From Nymphaea colorata (lineage: Eukaryota; Streptophyta; Magnoliopsida; Nymphaeales; Nymphaeaceae), in NCBI RefSeq assembly GCF_008831285.2, contig NC_045151.1, forward strand, positions 431,544-491,543: a stretch of DNA of 60,000 bases, in the 5' to 3' direction. The notes beneath the pieces are model-generated. The model did no database searches. It had not been told where the DNA came from and worked only from the letters and a program-made list of their open reading frames with translations. Positions 9,077 to 22,389 of this stretch are shown here, one piece after another. Each line of letters opens with the position of its first letter. Position 1 is the first letter of the stretch. A program made the position numbers and the translations under genes.

Positions 9077-11959
9077 TTAATATTCAAGGTAGTTTTATTT
9101 TTGTCTCTCTAAGCCAACTAAAGATAAATCCTTCCCCAGAGCTGCATGGCATGATGCGCGACTGTTCGCTCACAAACAATTCTTTATTTAACATATTTAG
9201 CTCCCAAATAAAAAAAAGATGTCATCCACAAACGAACTTACAAGAAATCAAGGATTTCATAGGAGAAATTACGTTTATTCTTCATTTCTTTCATACCTCC
9301 CTTTTGAAGTTTTTAGAAACAGTTCCGAATCCATCTCGCCCTCTCTTTGAAGTGGTGCTCTCAAAATAGGTGAGAATGGGTTTGATTAATTAAACCGTAT
9401 CAGACCCTTTTTTAATTTGTTAGAAAGTCCGTTTCAATTAGGAGCAATGGCACGCTATATAATGTTGATATCTTTTTAATATTTTCGTTTACAGTTCTCT
9501 CATTATTATGGAACACAAGCACGTTTCCAAATTTGACGAGCTTTAGATGAGGTCCCAATTCAGATTCCATTCGACCAACTATGAACTTTTCTCTGTTTTT
9601 CATATATATATATATATATATATTATTGGCCGTGGAGGTATCAAGTAATAAGTATTGACAAACATTGACGTTACAGCATGGGAATGGGAGACATCGGATA
9701 TGGACTTTTCATGGCTGCTTGCAGGTGAAAAAATGCGACAGTTCAACCTCTTCCCACTTGTCAAAGCTCGATTTTTAAATATAAATACGTGTATATGCAT
9801 ATGGTCAACTGGTTTATTTTATTTTGACATTGTCTCTCTCTCTCTTGTAAGAACAAGAGATATATGATGCAGCATGAGATGAATGATTGAAAAAAAAAAC
9901 ATGATTGGGAAAAAACATGGAGAAAAAAATGTGAAAAATTAATAATGGATGACAAAAATACCTATCATCTTTTTTTTCCTTGTTTTTTTTTAACCATCTA
10001 TTATGCTGATCCAGCGGTCTTGGTTAGATGGTGGGCTGACTCTAAAAAAAAACTATAGTCACTATTATATATATATATATATATATATGAATGATGACTC
10101 TGGTTATGAAAAAAAGGTGAAAACTATATTAAATTACGGAAACACTCCATTTTTTCTTTTTATTTTTTTCTTAACCATCCATTAAAATGGCTGTGTGGCT
10201 CTAAAGTGATAGACTCACCAATCAGTTTATAAGTGATCATCTTGACAATCTCTTCTTCTTTTTTCTTTCTTATTTCCTTCTGTCCCTTATTTATTAAGTT
10301 TATATTTGATCATCTTGGACATACGATTTGAGATCTTAAATGTAAAATGAATTTAAAAATTGAAATCCATTGTTTTTTTTTTTTTTTAACAGATCAGCCT
10401 TCAACCTTAAATCCAAGGAAATCAAAGATGGTCTAGATGAGGAGAGTGGAATGGCATAGGTGATGAGATTAAGAGGGGAAAAAAGAAGCTTCAGCCAGTC
10501 TTAACTCTCCTACCCAAAACGAGGAGTCGAAATAGATTTTTTTTTTTACTTGAAAGAAAGAAAATGTTGACTAAATGAAATTTCTGTAAGTTTTTAGTAA
10601 ATGGCCATTATATTTTTCCAAATTTTTGACATGGGACGAACTAAAATTTTTGAAAATTATAACTATTGATTTTTGTTTTTTACAATTTGTTAGCATATAT
10701 AAAATTGAGAGAAGCTAATTACATTACTGACGATATTAAATGTTTTTGTTTTACTTCAGACATGAAAATTTCAGACCCATCACTCCAACCCCAACCAACA
10801 AGTTATATATCTATTGCTTCCCGTACAAGGAATTTCCCTAATCGTGAAGGCCACCAGCCATTTCTTTCAAACAATTCCCTTCCTCCGCAAAACTTGACGC
10901 GTTTGTTCATTAATTTTGCTTGTTTTGTACAACCTGATTTGGTGAGACAGACTTGTCAGTTACATATATTTTGGTGAGACAGACTTGTCACTCATATATA
11001 TATATATATATAAGTGATCGTCTAAGGAATTATTTTGATCTTACGAGACAAATTGAGAGAAAAATAAAAAAAGTTAAGTATTTTAGTCATACGAAATTAA
11101 TTAACAATTTTTCTCCTTGTTTTCACCTAAACCAGAATAGATATCATATCATTAAGTGGTAGGTCCTAAGAAATTATTTTGATAGTCTATATTACGAGAT
11201 AAATGGTTCAGAAAAAAACAAAAAGGAAAAAGAGATAAGGTAACTTCATGAACAACTTATATATATATATATATATATTGGACTGAGAATAGGTCTCCCT
11301 CCCATTTATTAACAAAGAATAAGACAATCAACTACTATCAAACGGAAAAATGATGACATATATACACTATTTCGGTCTAGACGATAGTCACATATACGGC
11401 TTTTTCTTTCATTCTATTATCTCTGACAGCAGCTCTAACATCATTCCTTTAACTTACAAAACATATAGTTTATAAGCATCAGGTTACTATTTGTACGTCA
11501 ACAAATAAAAATTTGGTGGTGCGGACTATACCTGTCAGGTTAGATTTACTAAAAACAGTTAGTACCAACTTAATCATTGTTGTTGATTTATGAATTGCTA
11601 ATTAAGGTCAATTTTGACACCTCAAACATTTTTTTAATTGGGAATCACATGAAGTACATGCAATCACCTAAATTCAGACTCATAGAGATTTTGCTTTTAG
11701 ATGTCCAATTTTGTTGGTGAATAGGCTTAAAGATGAAAGCCATAAATAATTTATATACATGATCTTAGCACTTATTTATACACAAGTAAGAAAGATTTTC
11801 GTTCATATAAATAGAACTCATGATATTTTTCGTCCCCCATTTTAGCACTTTATATACATGTAGTTTTACTTCCTAACTCAAATAAGCCACATCTTGATCC
11901 AAGAGATTTTGTCGTTCGCCTAACGGTGTAAAACCCCGAGGTTAATACCCTCATCCTCA
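6481..11959. other. Gene-free AT-rich region with TA microsatellites
   Basis: No gene is supported over about 5.5 kb. (TA)n runs occur near 8141, 9043, 9602, 10064, 10990 and 11256. At 7380-8060 there is a less AT-rich stretch with an open run of about 60 codons containing SIIHDESDEDLVRLGTNEL; it may be a decayed mobile-element remnant, but I cannot assign it. A 34-bp direct repeat around GGTGAGACAGACTTGTCA lies at about 10937-11000. ORFs of 60-103 codons elsewhere have no recognisable features. Confidence 0.5.
9043..9072. repeat. (AT)n microsatellite
   Basis: Uninterrupted AT dinucleotides, about 15 units. One of many such runs between 8 and 12 kb. Confidence 0.95.
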
Positions 11960-12116
11960 AGGTGTGTTTGTTTTAAACGGACCCACTTTCTAATCCGACC
12001 TTAAATACATGGTTTTTTTTTACATGTAACGTACATTTCAGATGCATGTTATTAAGATCCCTAGAACTTCTAAAGCACACCTTTTAATACAGATCCAAGG
12101 CTATCAAATGCAACCT
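11960..12116. mobile_element. Fragment of the 'TTTGATAG' family
   Basis: It begins AGGTGTGTTTGTTTTAAACGG and ends CCAAGGCTATCAAATGCAACC; the ends are loosely inverted and resemble the 2516-2736 copy. The interior is diverged and no target duplication is seen. Confidence 0.3.
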
Positions 12117-15100
12117 CAGTACTTACGCCCTGCTCAGGTTTAGGCGGCAATAAGGCTTAAACCCACTACTATATATTGGCGGAAAACTTCAAGGCTAACT
12201 TTTTTCTTGTCTAGCAAAGTTACAAAAAAGTAGTTGTGTGATTTGGAAACCCAACCAACACAATTGAATACAATTGTCTAAGACCATGTGTATTCATACA
12301 AAAGTCCGAACTTGGACTTTCTTCACTTAATTTTACAGTAAAAGTAGTGACAATCAAAAAAGAAAAGTGGAGTAAACTTTCTTAATCATCCAATTGTCTA
12401 AATATAATAAGATAAATTCCCATTCATCCTAAAAGGACTTGTGCAAATTTCCCAACATGCTTCCTCAACTTAAATAAACAAAAGCTAAAAACGTCCTCCT
12501 CAGTCCACACCAAGGAACCTACAAACTATAATTGGTAAGCCTTCTAAAATTTTTTAAACAACATATGGAGAATCTAATTTAGCATCTTCTTTAAAAACAT
12601 TTTCACAAACGTTCTCTGGCTGAGTTTCTTGGAAAATTTCATTAAGGTTCCTCCTTCCTGTGTTATTTCAAAAGACTCCCACGTGCCAAAAAAATATCAT
12701 ATGATTTAGAGAGTGGTGTACGAGTGTTATTTAGTTCATAGTCGCAAATAACGTCTTCGAGTTTTAAATGGTGAGGTTTTTCTCGTGTTTAATACGGTGA
12801 GCTTGAAAAAAATAAACAAATACAAGAAAATACGATAAATTTTTAGAAATTTAAAAAAACTACAAATAAAAAGAAAATAAAATAAGTGAGAAACTAATAA
12901 TACAAACATCAAAAGATAAGATAAGTAGACTTACAACAAATAAAAAATAAAAAAAATTGCTTGACATTAAAAAAACTGAAAAAACGTGTTAAAAACGTGT
13001 TTTTTTATTTTTAATGTTAAAAAAATGTGTTTTTTTTTTTAAAGTTTAAAACGGCCAGTTAACTTATTGGGTTTTTTTGAGTTTTTTTCGAAAAAACGTG
13101 TTTTATGTGACCCTATGGATTACATGCTAAAAACCCAACAAAAGGAAATGAATTACATGCTTCGACTCTCTTTTCCCTCCTGTGCACATAACTAAAATTG
13201 CTTGTTCTTTCACAATTTGAGTAATTAATTTGATTTTTCTACGCGCACATTTCTTCCTTTGCTGGAGCTTAATTTCATTTCTGTTGCATTACTTAAATAT
13301 AATAAGCCGTATTTTCATGTCATTGAAAAAAATCAGAGCAGAAGCAAAAGAACAGAAGATCAAGCTTCGGATTTCACTGCAAAATTCCGAGGCAGAAATA
13401 GCAATTAAAACACTGAAAAGTCGGAGGAATAGCAAAGGAAATCCCTCGAATTTCGTTTTTCTAGGGATCAAACTCCATATGGAGTTTACTGGAAGCACTT
13501 CAACGAGAAATCAACAACATACAAGATCCTGACGAGGTTGGAGAAGATGAAAAGAAAAGCGAAGCAGCATGAATTGGAAGGGGAAGACTTCAATAAGCTG
13601 TACCTCGTTTGGATCTCCAAAATCACGATATATGTTGGATTTTGCTCTCTTCCTCCTCTGCCGGCCGCTTCAAGAGCAATGGTAGACGGCCTTTTCCGGT
13701 GTTCGCTGTGGTTATCAGTCCACTCTATTTATGCTTTTGCCATCAAATGAAATGCTGACACGTAATTATCCAAATTGGTCCTCCGTATTCGCTGAATTGC
13801 AAAGACTTGAGTAAAAAATTAATGTTTTCTATTATCAAAATTTTGATGTTTTAAGAGCCGTTCACTTTTCAGTTATTAAAAAAAATATTATTAAGTAAAA
13901 GAATGAATAAGTTAATATATGTTTCTCATCAAATCAAATTACTCTTAGAAGCTTATATTGTAGAAAAATAATTTAATATTTAGTTATAATAATTTAATAT
14001 TTTAAAAGAATATAAAAGTGGAAAAGCTTTTGTTTATGTTTTTGGTTAAGTAAACCTTTTGTGGCACACCTATGTCATGTCTCCCTTGTGATTCCTTTCA
14101 AGTGAATCTACCAAACCAAAAAAAATTACAGAAAAGTCACTCGATATTCGATCAAATAGTAAATAGCCATTCGACAGTTCAACTTCTAGAAATTAACATA
14201 TAAGCACTCAATTTTGAAGAAAATTTTCAAAAAAGTCATTTGCTCATACAAAAAAAGTGTCATTTTTTTTTGTTCTTTAAAACTTAAAAGGAGTACCTTT
14301 ATCATTTCTGAATCACTATTTATTAACTTTTAAAAGTTGATCAATGAATTGTTATTTTCCGAAACATTAAGCACTTTTTTTGTAATTGTTTTCAGAATCT
14401 AATGTCATTTCCTCTTTGCTTCTCGGGAAGCCATGGGTTACTCTTTTCGCAAAACGTGGTCGATCTATATTTTAATTGATTTCCTTTTCCAACTTTGGTA
14501 GGTTAAACCTTTTTTTTAAGTTAAATCACCTCCTTCCATGACTTTTAGTGATTCCCTCATCTCTTTTTCCTTGAATAGATAAGCTAGAATAAGACAATGT
14601 GTACTAGTAACAAATTGTTATTGTCCGATGAAATTGTTAAAAAATTGAAGCAGATTCATCAAGTCCTGTAACATAGTGAATCTACTTCAATTTTTTTGCG
14701 GAGACCCCATAATATAATGTTTCATGAATCTATCTCAATTTTAAGCAAAACCATTGGAAAAAAATATTGGTTAAAATGTAATTTAGTGATAGAGGGTAAT
14801 AGTGGAAAATATTCATCCAGCCTCTTTTTGCATCTCTTCTTAACACAAGGTTACTACTTTAACCTTTTATTTGATGATCTTCAAAAGAAATTAAGTATGG
14901 TTTATAGAAAAAAAAGGTCTTTTTTTTTTAATTCATGGGGAAAAAATGAACCCCAAAAAAAAAAAATTCCCTACACATTTTCACAAACGCATCTTCTGCA
15001 TAATTTGATTGTCAAAAGTCATGCTGTCTGGCAACACCATTTAGAACATTGTTGATAATTCTTAGCACAAACTTTATGGTTGGATTCAATCACTACATTA

Positions 15101-16486
15101 CATGATCTATGAGGAAAAATTCTTGTGATCTCACACCATCCAATCAATTTATTTTCATTTGGACTCAGCTGCTCCCTCTGGTGCTGATTCTGCTTTTATC
15201 CGCCAGCCCATTCTAGAAGAGACCATACATCTAGCCTCTCCCAAGTCTGCACTAATCTAGAATTTTCTTGGGCTAGATTTGAATACATGGTATTCTACTG
15301 TAGAAGTGGAATTGAGACTAAAAAATTCAGAAAAATTCCATGGTGAAACAAACATAGAACCTTAATCCCAGGATTTTTTTTTACATGAAACTATTGAGAG
15401 AGAGAAAGAGTTGATAAAATGAGAATGCATATCAAAATTTGGAGACAAGAAGTCCCTTAGATATAAGAACAAATTGCAAAAACAAAATAAAAGAATGAAA
15501 TATACAAGACATAAGCATAATAAAGCAGAATAAGAATGGTGGGAAGAAAGTGGATAGATGGATCGACAAAGTCACTTAGCAACAAGCGAAAGACGGTACC
15601 GTAACCGAATAACAAAGTGGACATCACCTTGCACAAGGCGTGCCACAAAATATGGTGACGAGAAGGTGCCCTGAAGATCATCACACAAGATATGATAGGT
15701 GGAATCTAGAACTTTTGTGCCTGATACTAAATGCCCGACATTTTAATACCATGTATTCGAACATGACCTCTGTGTTTCATAAAATCGTACTGAATCTTCC
15801 AATTAGAATCACATTGGTGGAAATTAAATCAGTTCCATCTACCAGCAGGTGCAAGATTGCCATCGATTCCTAAATCCACACAGACCAAATGATCAGTTGG
15901 AGCATTCGGATACTCGATAATCAGCAGTCTATACATTAATTCTCATAATGGTCGCTAATTATAAACCAAATTAGATAGGAAATAATCTCTTATGCCAAAC
16001 TATCAAACTAGACAGTGCACAAACTGGATTGTGTATTCTCTATGCCCTTTTCAATAATAGCAACAAAGTAATGAGTAGACGGGTCCAATCAACTGAAGTT
16101 GCGCACCGAGAAAAAATTCCTGGCTTCGCCCCTGCTAGCCCAATGCCCTTTCAGCCTTTTTTGAAATTTTTGTATTAACACTTCTAGTATTTCCATCCTT
16201 TAAACTGCCTTTAGATGCATGTAGATCCAAAGCAGATTCCTTCCACCCACTAAACTAATTTGAGTATTTTATTCTCCCGCTGAACTGTAAAGTTAATTAG
16301 AGCAACGAAGTTTTTTATGCATTAACTTTCCAAGTTCATGATACTCTCTCGTACTCTTGCATAATCTCTGTAAACTTTCTACAACAACTGGTAGTTTTTC
16401 AGACTCAGAAAGAACAGAAGAACTTGTTCTCCTTTAATCAACACCAACTGAAACTCAGTCACTACTGCTAGGTTCACCATCAACCA
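12117..16486. other. Gene-free region, very AT-rich
   Basis: No gene is supported. Sequence between 12750 and 13100 is dominated by A and T tracts (AAAAACGTG repeated). ORFs at 13230-13532 and 14696-15055 lack known motifs. A short minus-strand start of an hAT-like MITE (CAGGGGCGAAGCCAGGAATT read in reverse) is at about 16100-16134. Pieces of the 'GAATCTACTTCAATTTT' dispersed repeat lie at about 14640-14740. Confidence 0.5.
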
Positions 16487-16494
16487 GCACCAAC

Positions 16495-16690
16495 CAGGGG
16501 CACAGCTAATTTTTTTTTTATGGGGCACTAAGTATATAGTTAACAAATTTTTGATTGGCCATAGAATGGTGGGGGGGCTATTCTATATAACTGGACCCAG
16601 ATATGTTTAAATTCAACCACTAAATTAAGCTTTCAGAGAATAGACTCTATGGAGCACGCTCCACGAAACCTCCACCTGCCTCCGCCCCTA
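16495..16690 (+). mobile_element. hAT-like MITE, 196 bp
   Basis: It starts CAGGGGCACAGCTAATTTT and ends CTGCCTCCGCCCCTA. Flanks GCACCAAC (16487-16494) and GCACTAAG (16691-16698) agree at 6 of 8 bases, as expected for an old 8-bp duplication. The interior (ATGGGGCACTAAGTATATAG) defines a subfamily shared with 31031-31207. Confidence 0.65.
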
Positions 16691-16699
16691 GCACTAAGC

Positions 16700-17030
16700 C
16701 TGGGCATCAGGCCGGCCTGTTCCAATAAAGAGTCGGGTTTAGGTCGGCCTGGCCCGAGACCCAAAACCCTGACTCGACACCTAAAACGCGAACTCGAGCC
16801 GAGCTTGATTAAAATAAAAATATACATTTTTAATATAAAATAATATATAAATATAATTAATCATAATAAAATATTATAGTTATATATATAAATCAATAAA
16901 ATATATATTTAAAAAACATTATCGGGCTCACCTAGACCGACCCGATAATTGATCGGGCCAGCTCGATGCCCTTTTTTTCAGGCCCGAGCCCGAGTCAAGC
17001 TAGCTACAGGGTACCTGGGCCGACACCCAG
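16700..17030. mobile_element. Second MITE type with CTGGGCATC ends
   Basis: The left end CTGGGCATCAGGCCGGCC is an imperfect inverted match to the right end GGGCCGACACCCAG. Flanks CACTAAGC (16692-16699) and CACGTAGC (17031-17038) agree at 6 of 8 bases. The centre is almost pure AT and the arms are GC-rich (TCGGGCC-type words). It abuts the preceding MITE, so one inserted next to or within the target duplication of the other. Confidence 0.5.
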
Positions 17031-17038
17031 CACGTAGC

Positions 17039-17588
17039 ACCAACAAGGGAAACACTTGCAATGTTGTGTAAATAAGCTACATAGCAGTGTCGGAAGAAGG
17101 CGAAGGATATGGTCAGCAAAACATTCCCACGGGATTTCTTAGTTAGAACTGAATTTCGTCTTTCTGGCTCTCATATTCTGAACCATCACAACTGATGCAT
17201 GGTTGACACCAAAAATATTAACAATGCTTGCAGATTTAGGTTTTAGTAGTTTTCAGAAAAAGTAAACAAATTAATATCAATAGCACAAGCCTTGCAATTG
17301 GAATTAAGGCAAAATGGTGGGCTCCAAGATGGAACTCTCTCTCTTAGTGCAGGAACATAATACTCGACAGTTATCGTGCTAATTTTGCATTATTCTTCCA
17401 AAATGACGCGAGTTAGACACTATTTAATTAAAAAGATTAAATTTGAAATTTTCTTTGTCAAGCATATGGCCAAAAACACAATGCATACTGTTCTAGAAAT
17501 AGATGAAGAGGACACGACTATGTTACCAAGAAAATAGAAAAATTTCTATTCACTAAACTGAAACAACAGACAAAAATAAGTTTATCCA

Positions 17589-17631
<43 letters not shown>

Positions 17632-20547
17632 GGCAGATCCCAGATTGCTAGGTCGGGGACAAAAACCAGACCTCTTAAATTCTTAAAAAAAGTCTTAAGC
17701 AACATATTAACATTGTAATGTGTTTGTAAATACTAATTTAACAAAGCACGTCTTAGTTCAAGCCGTTTTTCTGGAAATCATTGATTTTTATGCCATTAAA
17801 AGTTTGAAGTTATAAGAGCCGTTCATTTTTTGACTGCTATAGGAGCATGTAAAAGGGAAAAAATGAATAACTAAGTGCATGATTCTCATCAAACATTCAT
17901 AATATCATATCTACATCGTTAGACTATACAAAAATACATCAATAATTTTTTTTTGATTTGTCTGGTTTTCGTTCCTGACCTAATGGTCTGGGATCTACCA
18001 GTTACCATATGTCTATCTGATGGAAAGCCATTGGCATCGGAAGTCTTGTTAAAAAACTGGTGAAGATAATTTTTTTTGTCAGTTTTGAAAAGGGAGACAA
18101 TTGCATGCTCTAGAAAGATCAAATGAAACTGGCATTTAAGGAGAATAAAATAAATGAAGAAACTAAAGAGCCAGAAAAATGCAATATACGAGCTCAGCCG
18201 AACTTAACAAAGCCCGAGCTGAGGAACAACACCTTGGTTCGCATTCATGATGAGCTTTGTGAATATAATGAACGAGCTCGTGCTCCGTCCTTCTTATCTA
18301 ATAATTGTCATCAATAACGAGGCTGATCAGCTTCATTTTTGAAGGATGTTATGTACGCCACCCGGTGCATGAAATTTTTGTGCACTAATGTAATCATAAT
18401 GAAAAGTGCCCTTGATTAATGCATGGAAAAAGAGAACTTTTCGTAGGAACTGAAAAAAAGGATACCAAAAAGAGTAAAGTTTTGAGATATGATAAAGATT
18501 AGCCTCAATGATTTGTGTCAGTCAATATATGCATATCGTTATGACCAACATACACGTTTGAGTGGCAAAGAAGCAGTTTTTTTGTTTTGCTCATGCAATT
18601 AATTATTTGATACACTTGTCAATTATCTCATGTACATTATCTCATATCAATGTTCTTATCTCATACCACTTCTATCAGTATTGAAGTATGAGAATAACGA
18701 TAGATAGAATTAAGAATGTTTGTTGTGTATGTTCAATGTTAAGGTATTGAAGTAAATATGTATATTAGTAATAGGGTTCACCCTTAGTGTATGCTCGTTG
18801 TGTACACAGGGTGGCATACAAATCAACTCGTTCTCCTGAATTTTGGCAACTGCAACAAAAAGCTTGATCATGAACGGTGCTGCTTCCTTGCCCATTCTGG
18901 CAATCGTATCCAGTCATGACCATCACTCAAAGAAATTCAGATCTCTTCAACACAATCGAGATCTCTTATATCAGACAGGAGCCTAAGCTTTGATGAATTC
19001 ACAATAAAAAAGAATATCTCTCATACAACAAATTGGAGGAACGAAGGAATAGTCACAAACAGGGAGAGCTCCCAACTAATTGAAACAATACAAGAGTTGA
19101 AAATTTTCAGTTGTGTAGCGTATTTTTTGAATTCGGGTTTAGTTTGACCTTACCCAGATAAGTTTGTCAAACCGTTTGGCCTGCCCCTGAAAAAGATCCT
19201 CGCTCCAACCCTACAACCAGAGAAGTTGGAGACGAACAGTTGCTACTCGAAGAGGAAGAAGATGCCGAAACTGATCTAACCAGATAGAGCTTTTTCTTTT
19301 TTAATCGATGGGGAAGGTGAAGAGAAATGTGAAGAGAACGAGAACTCTTTCTTATCATTGAACGACAAGTTCAGCATCACAGCAAGCAGAAAGGGAAGCA
19401 GGACTAACAAAGGAAGAGTTGGGCATCACTTAAACCAAGAATCTAACGATGATTAACGGCCGATCACCGCCAATATTGTTCAACAATGTGCAGATCGACA
19501 CACCGACGAAGTGAAAAGCAGCAAGCAGCATTAGAGCTGAGGGCTGGGCACCAGTGCCGGCCCATTACCCGACCATAAAGGCCCCGCAGACCATTACCTT
19601 CTAGCGTGATAAAACGGCCTTCACTAAGCCTGGGATTATAAGAACACAGGCCTTGACACTTTGTCCAGCAGCCACTTGATTAAATCGGTTCATATTTACA
19701 TCATATTGTTTATTTCTCCAATTAAGTTATCTGGCCTCTCGTAGCTGGATGTAATGTGATATATATATATATATATATATAGGAGAGTGAGTCAGTAACA
19801 ATGACTTTGGTTATAATTTAGAGTTATTCAGTAATCTAACCAAGGTTGTCCATCTAAATAGACTGATGGTTGAGAGAAAAACAAGAAAAAAAAGTGCAAA
19901 CTAATATCACATGATGAAATTAGCCTCATCTTTTTCTCCTTACTTTTTTTTTAATCTTCCATCATGTTAGATCAGACCGCACATATTAGATAGCTGGATG
20001 ACTATAAAAAGTTAGAGTCATCATTTAGTTTTCCTATATATAGTTATTAGATTCCTCTTGCCATTCATCTACGAGGATGTCTTACACATGAAGACATCCG
20101 GATGAACAAATAGCCGGAGGATTTCAGCTCCTATAATATATATACGAGTTAAGGTTAATTAGGGAGTTCAGTTTTTGAACTTCACCCTTAAGTCCGGCCA
20201 GCCTGGCCCAGCCAATGGAGTAAACAAAACGGGCCAGACCGGGTTTCTATTAGCTCGAGGGTCGATTTAACTTATTGGAGCTGACTTTGGATCCAATGGC
20301 ATTAGATCAGGGCCGGATGCCTAGTCTTAAATCTGACTTAATTTCTTACGATAGCATTTTTCCCTTTCATCCATACCAAACCATCCAAGCAGAGGGTAAC
20401 AGACTCATGAATATTTCCTCTAATGGATTGAAAAGACCATCTTTTTTGTTGATTTTTAATGAACTTTACATTAACGGCCAAATAATAATATAGGAAGCTG
20501 TGCGCAGGAACCCCCAAGTAGAGGGATATATATACACACAAGGAAAT
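17039..20547. other. Gene-free region
   Basis: No gene is supported. It contains (TA)n runs at 17595 and 19759. GC-rich pieces at about 19540-19640 and 20190-20330 (GGGCTGGGCACCAGTGCCGG, CCGGCCAGCCTGGCCCAGCC) resemble arms of the element at 16700-17030. A minus-strand ORF at 19358-19167 has a Ser-rich run but no recognisable domain. Confidence 0.45.
17595..17629. repeat. (TA)n microsatellite
   Basis: About 17 uninterrupted TA units. Confidence 0.95.
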
Positions 20548-20998
20548 AAAGATGTCAATAAATTAAGATCCAATATGTAATTGAACTGTCTCAAAAGAAA
20601 AAAATGATAACACCAACTAAGAAACTGGATTGGATTTAGATTTAAGAAATGACATATGATTGGATTTGGATTTGAATTCGATTTAAATAAATATCCAATT
20701 GGTTTCAGATTCAGATTGTATCTAGGTTTAAATAAATATCATATTTTCAATGTCCATACATTTTCCAACTGGGTTCTTAACATATCATAATGTAGTTCAT
20801 ACTTAGTTTAAAAGCCTGATCCAGAATCCAATGTGAATTTAAAAATCAGATTCACATCCAATTATAGACATGAATTTGGCTTTGGATATGGTATTACATT
20901 TTTTTTTTGTACCTTTATGAATCTGAATATATGAAAATCCAAAAAAGTGGATGTGATTAAGAGTACAGCTAATTTAAATCCAATTAGTTGACATCCCT
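20548..20998. mobile_element. AGGGATGTCAA-type TIR element, diverged copy
   Basis: The left end AAAGATGTCAATAAATT and the right end AGTTGACATCCCT are inverted matches. The length (about 450 bp) equals that of the copy at 56226-56679. The interior is rich in GGATTTGGATTTGAATTC, a decayed form of the GGATTCGGATTCG arrays of the other copy. Confidence 0.6.
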
Positions 20999-22389
20999 AA
21001 CTACAGATCAAGAGCAGGTGGTAATTAAAGGGGAGTTGTGAAGGATGTTAATTAGGTGAAGAATCTGGATCAAATCCCAGGGCCGCCATTCTGCAGCTTG
21101 AGCTCCCCCAGCCTGGTTTTGTCCACCTAAAACCCGGGTGATTCAGAAACTTGCTTGTGTTTCTTGCCTGTCAAAGAGAATGCAGGTCAGTTAAGTGGTC
21201 AATCGCCTAACTGCCGAGCTAAACCATGCAGCTTAAGCTCATTTTGCTAGACTAGTCCAATATCACATGGCTCGGTCCTATTTAATCAAGGAGTGCATTT
21301 TAAGAGGCTATCTAGAATTAAAAACTCTGGCAGTAAAGATTGGAGTAGATTCACAGGAAATGTGAACAAGTGTTATATGAATCTACTTCGATTTTAAGGC
21401 ATATTCATGAACTACTAACACACTATTCCTAATGCCAAACGGCCCCTAAGAGACCAGTTCTTAGTCAATCAAAGGGCATTCACTTGGAAACTTGTGAACA
21501 TTTCCTCGCTACCTATAAACACTAGCCTCAAGTAAAAGGCTTCTATCAACAATGGGTTGAATGGCAACCCATATGAAGGATATATTGCTGCTTTACTCAG
21601 AGCGTCTCCCTTGTCTAAAGAGCTTGTCAATTTTTAGGGCATCAGTTGTGTTCACATCTAGAAGTCGTAATATATAGATAATTAATAAAGTTTACTCTAT
21701 AGAAAATAACAGTTGGGCTATTGTTAAGTAGTTCAAAAGGGAAAAGAGGACTAAGTTATAAGCCGTGATGTATAAATTAAGCAAAATTTAATAACGTAGT
21801 GATGGCTATATTGGTTAAGGAAGCTTCCATCAAACCTACAGTGCATATTGATGATGAAAGAAAAAATATGTCCACATGGCGAACGTAAATGAACCCTTGG
21901 AGATGTTACAATCAGTTGTACGTGACAAAGTTAGCATTCTATATCACATGCATGCAAAAATGTACATTTTTTTTCACAATACCAGCTTGAATAAACCATG
22001 ATTAATGCAAGCAGTGAGGACTGGTTTCACTATATTAACTTGTGGTTTTGTATCATTTGTAAGTACATTTGTACATATAATATGCACACTTAAATCATAT
22101 CCATAGATGACTTGGCCAAAGCCAGCTTCAACTTGGTCAAAGCTCGATGACCCGTCCTGGTCATGACGACTCTTGGTTTTCCTTCTTTTTTACCAGGTTG
22201 ATGACCGAGTCACTGAGTTAACTTAGTTGACTCGGCTGGGTTCTTAAACACTGCCAGAGATTCAGCACAATAAAACCCATACAGACTAGTGAAATAATAA
22301 GTCATAAATTGGAATAGAACTTGACAACAAATTGGATTAGTGTAGTAACAAATCTAATAATTTTCGATAAAAATATCAAAATCAGCTGG
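20999..22389. other. Intergenic, no gene seen
   Basis: AT-rich DNA without a supported gene. A piece of the 'ATGAATCTACTTCGATTTT' dispersed repeat is at about 21345-21450. Confidence 0.5.

Noticed and set aside
19167-19358. Ser-rich 63-codon minus-strand ORF, possible 5' exon
   Set aside because: A Ser run from a GAA/GAG-rich stretch can arise by chance; no good donor with a matching downstream exon was found.
21060-21250. tRNA-like words (GGTTTAGCTCGG and GGATTTGATCC on the minus strand)
   Set aside because: They are too far apart for a tRNA, and no acceptor stem can be formed.
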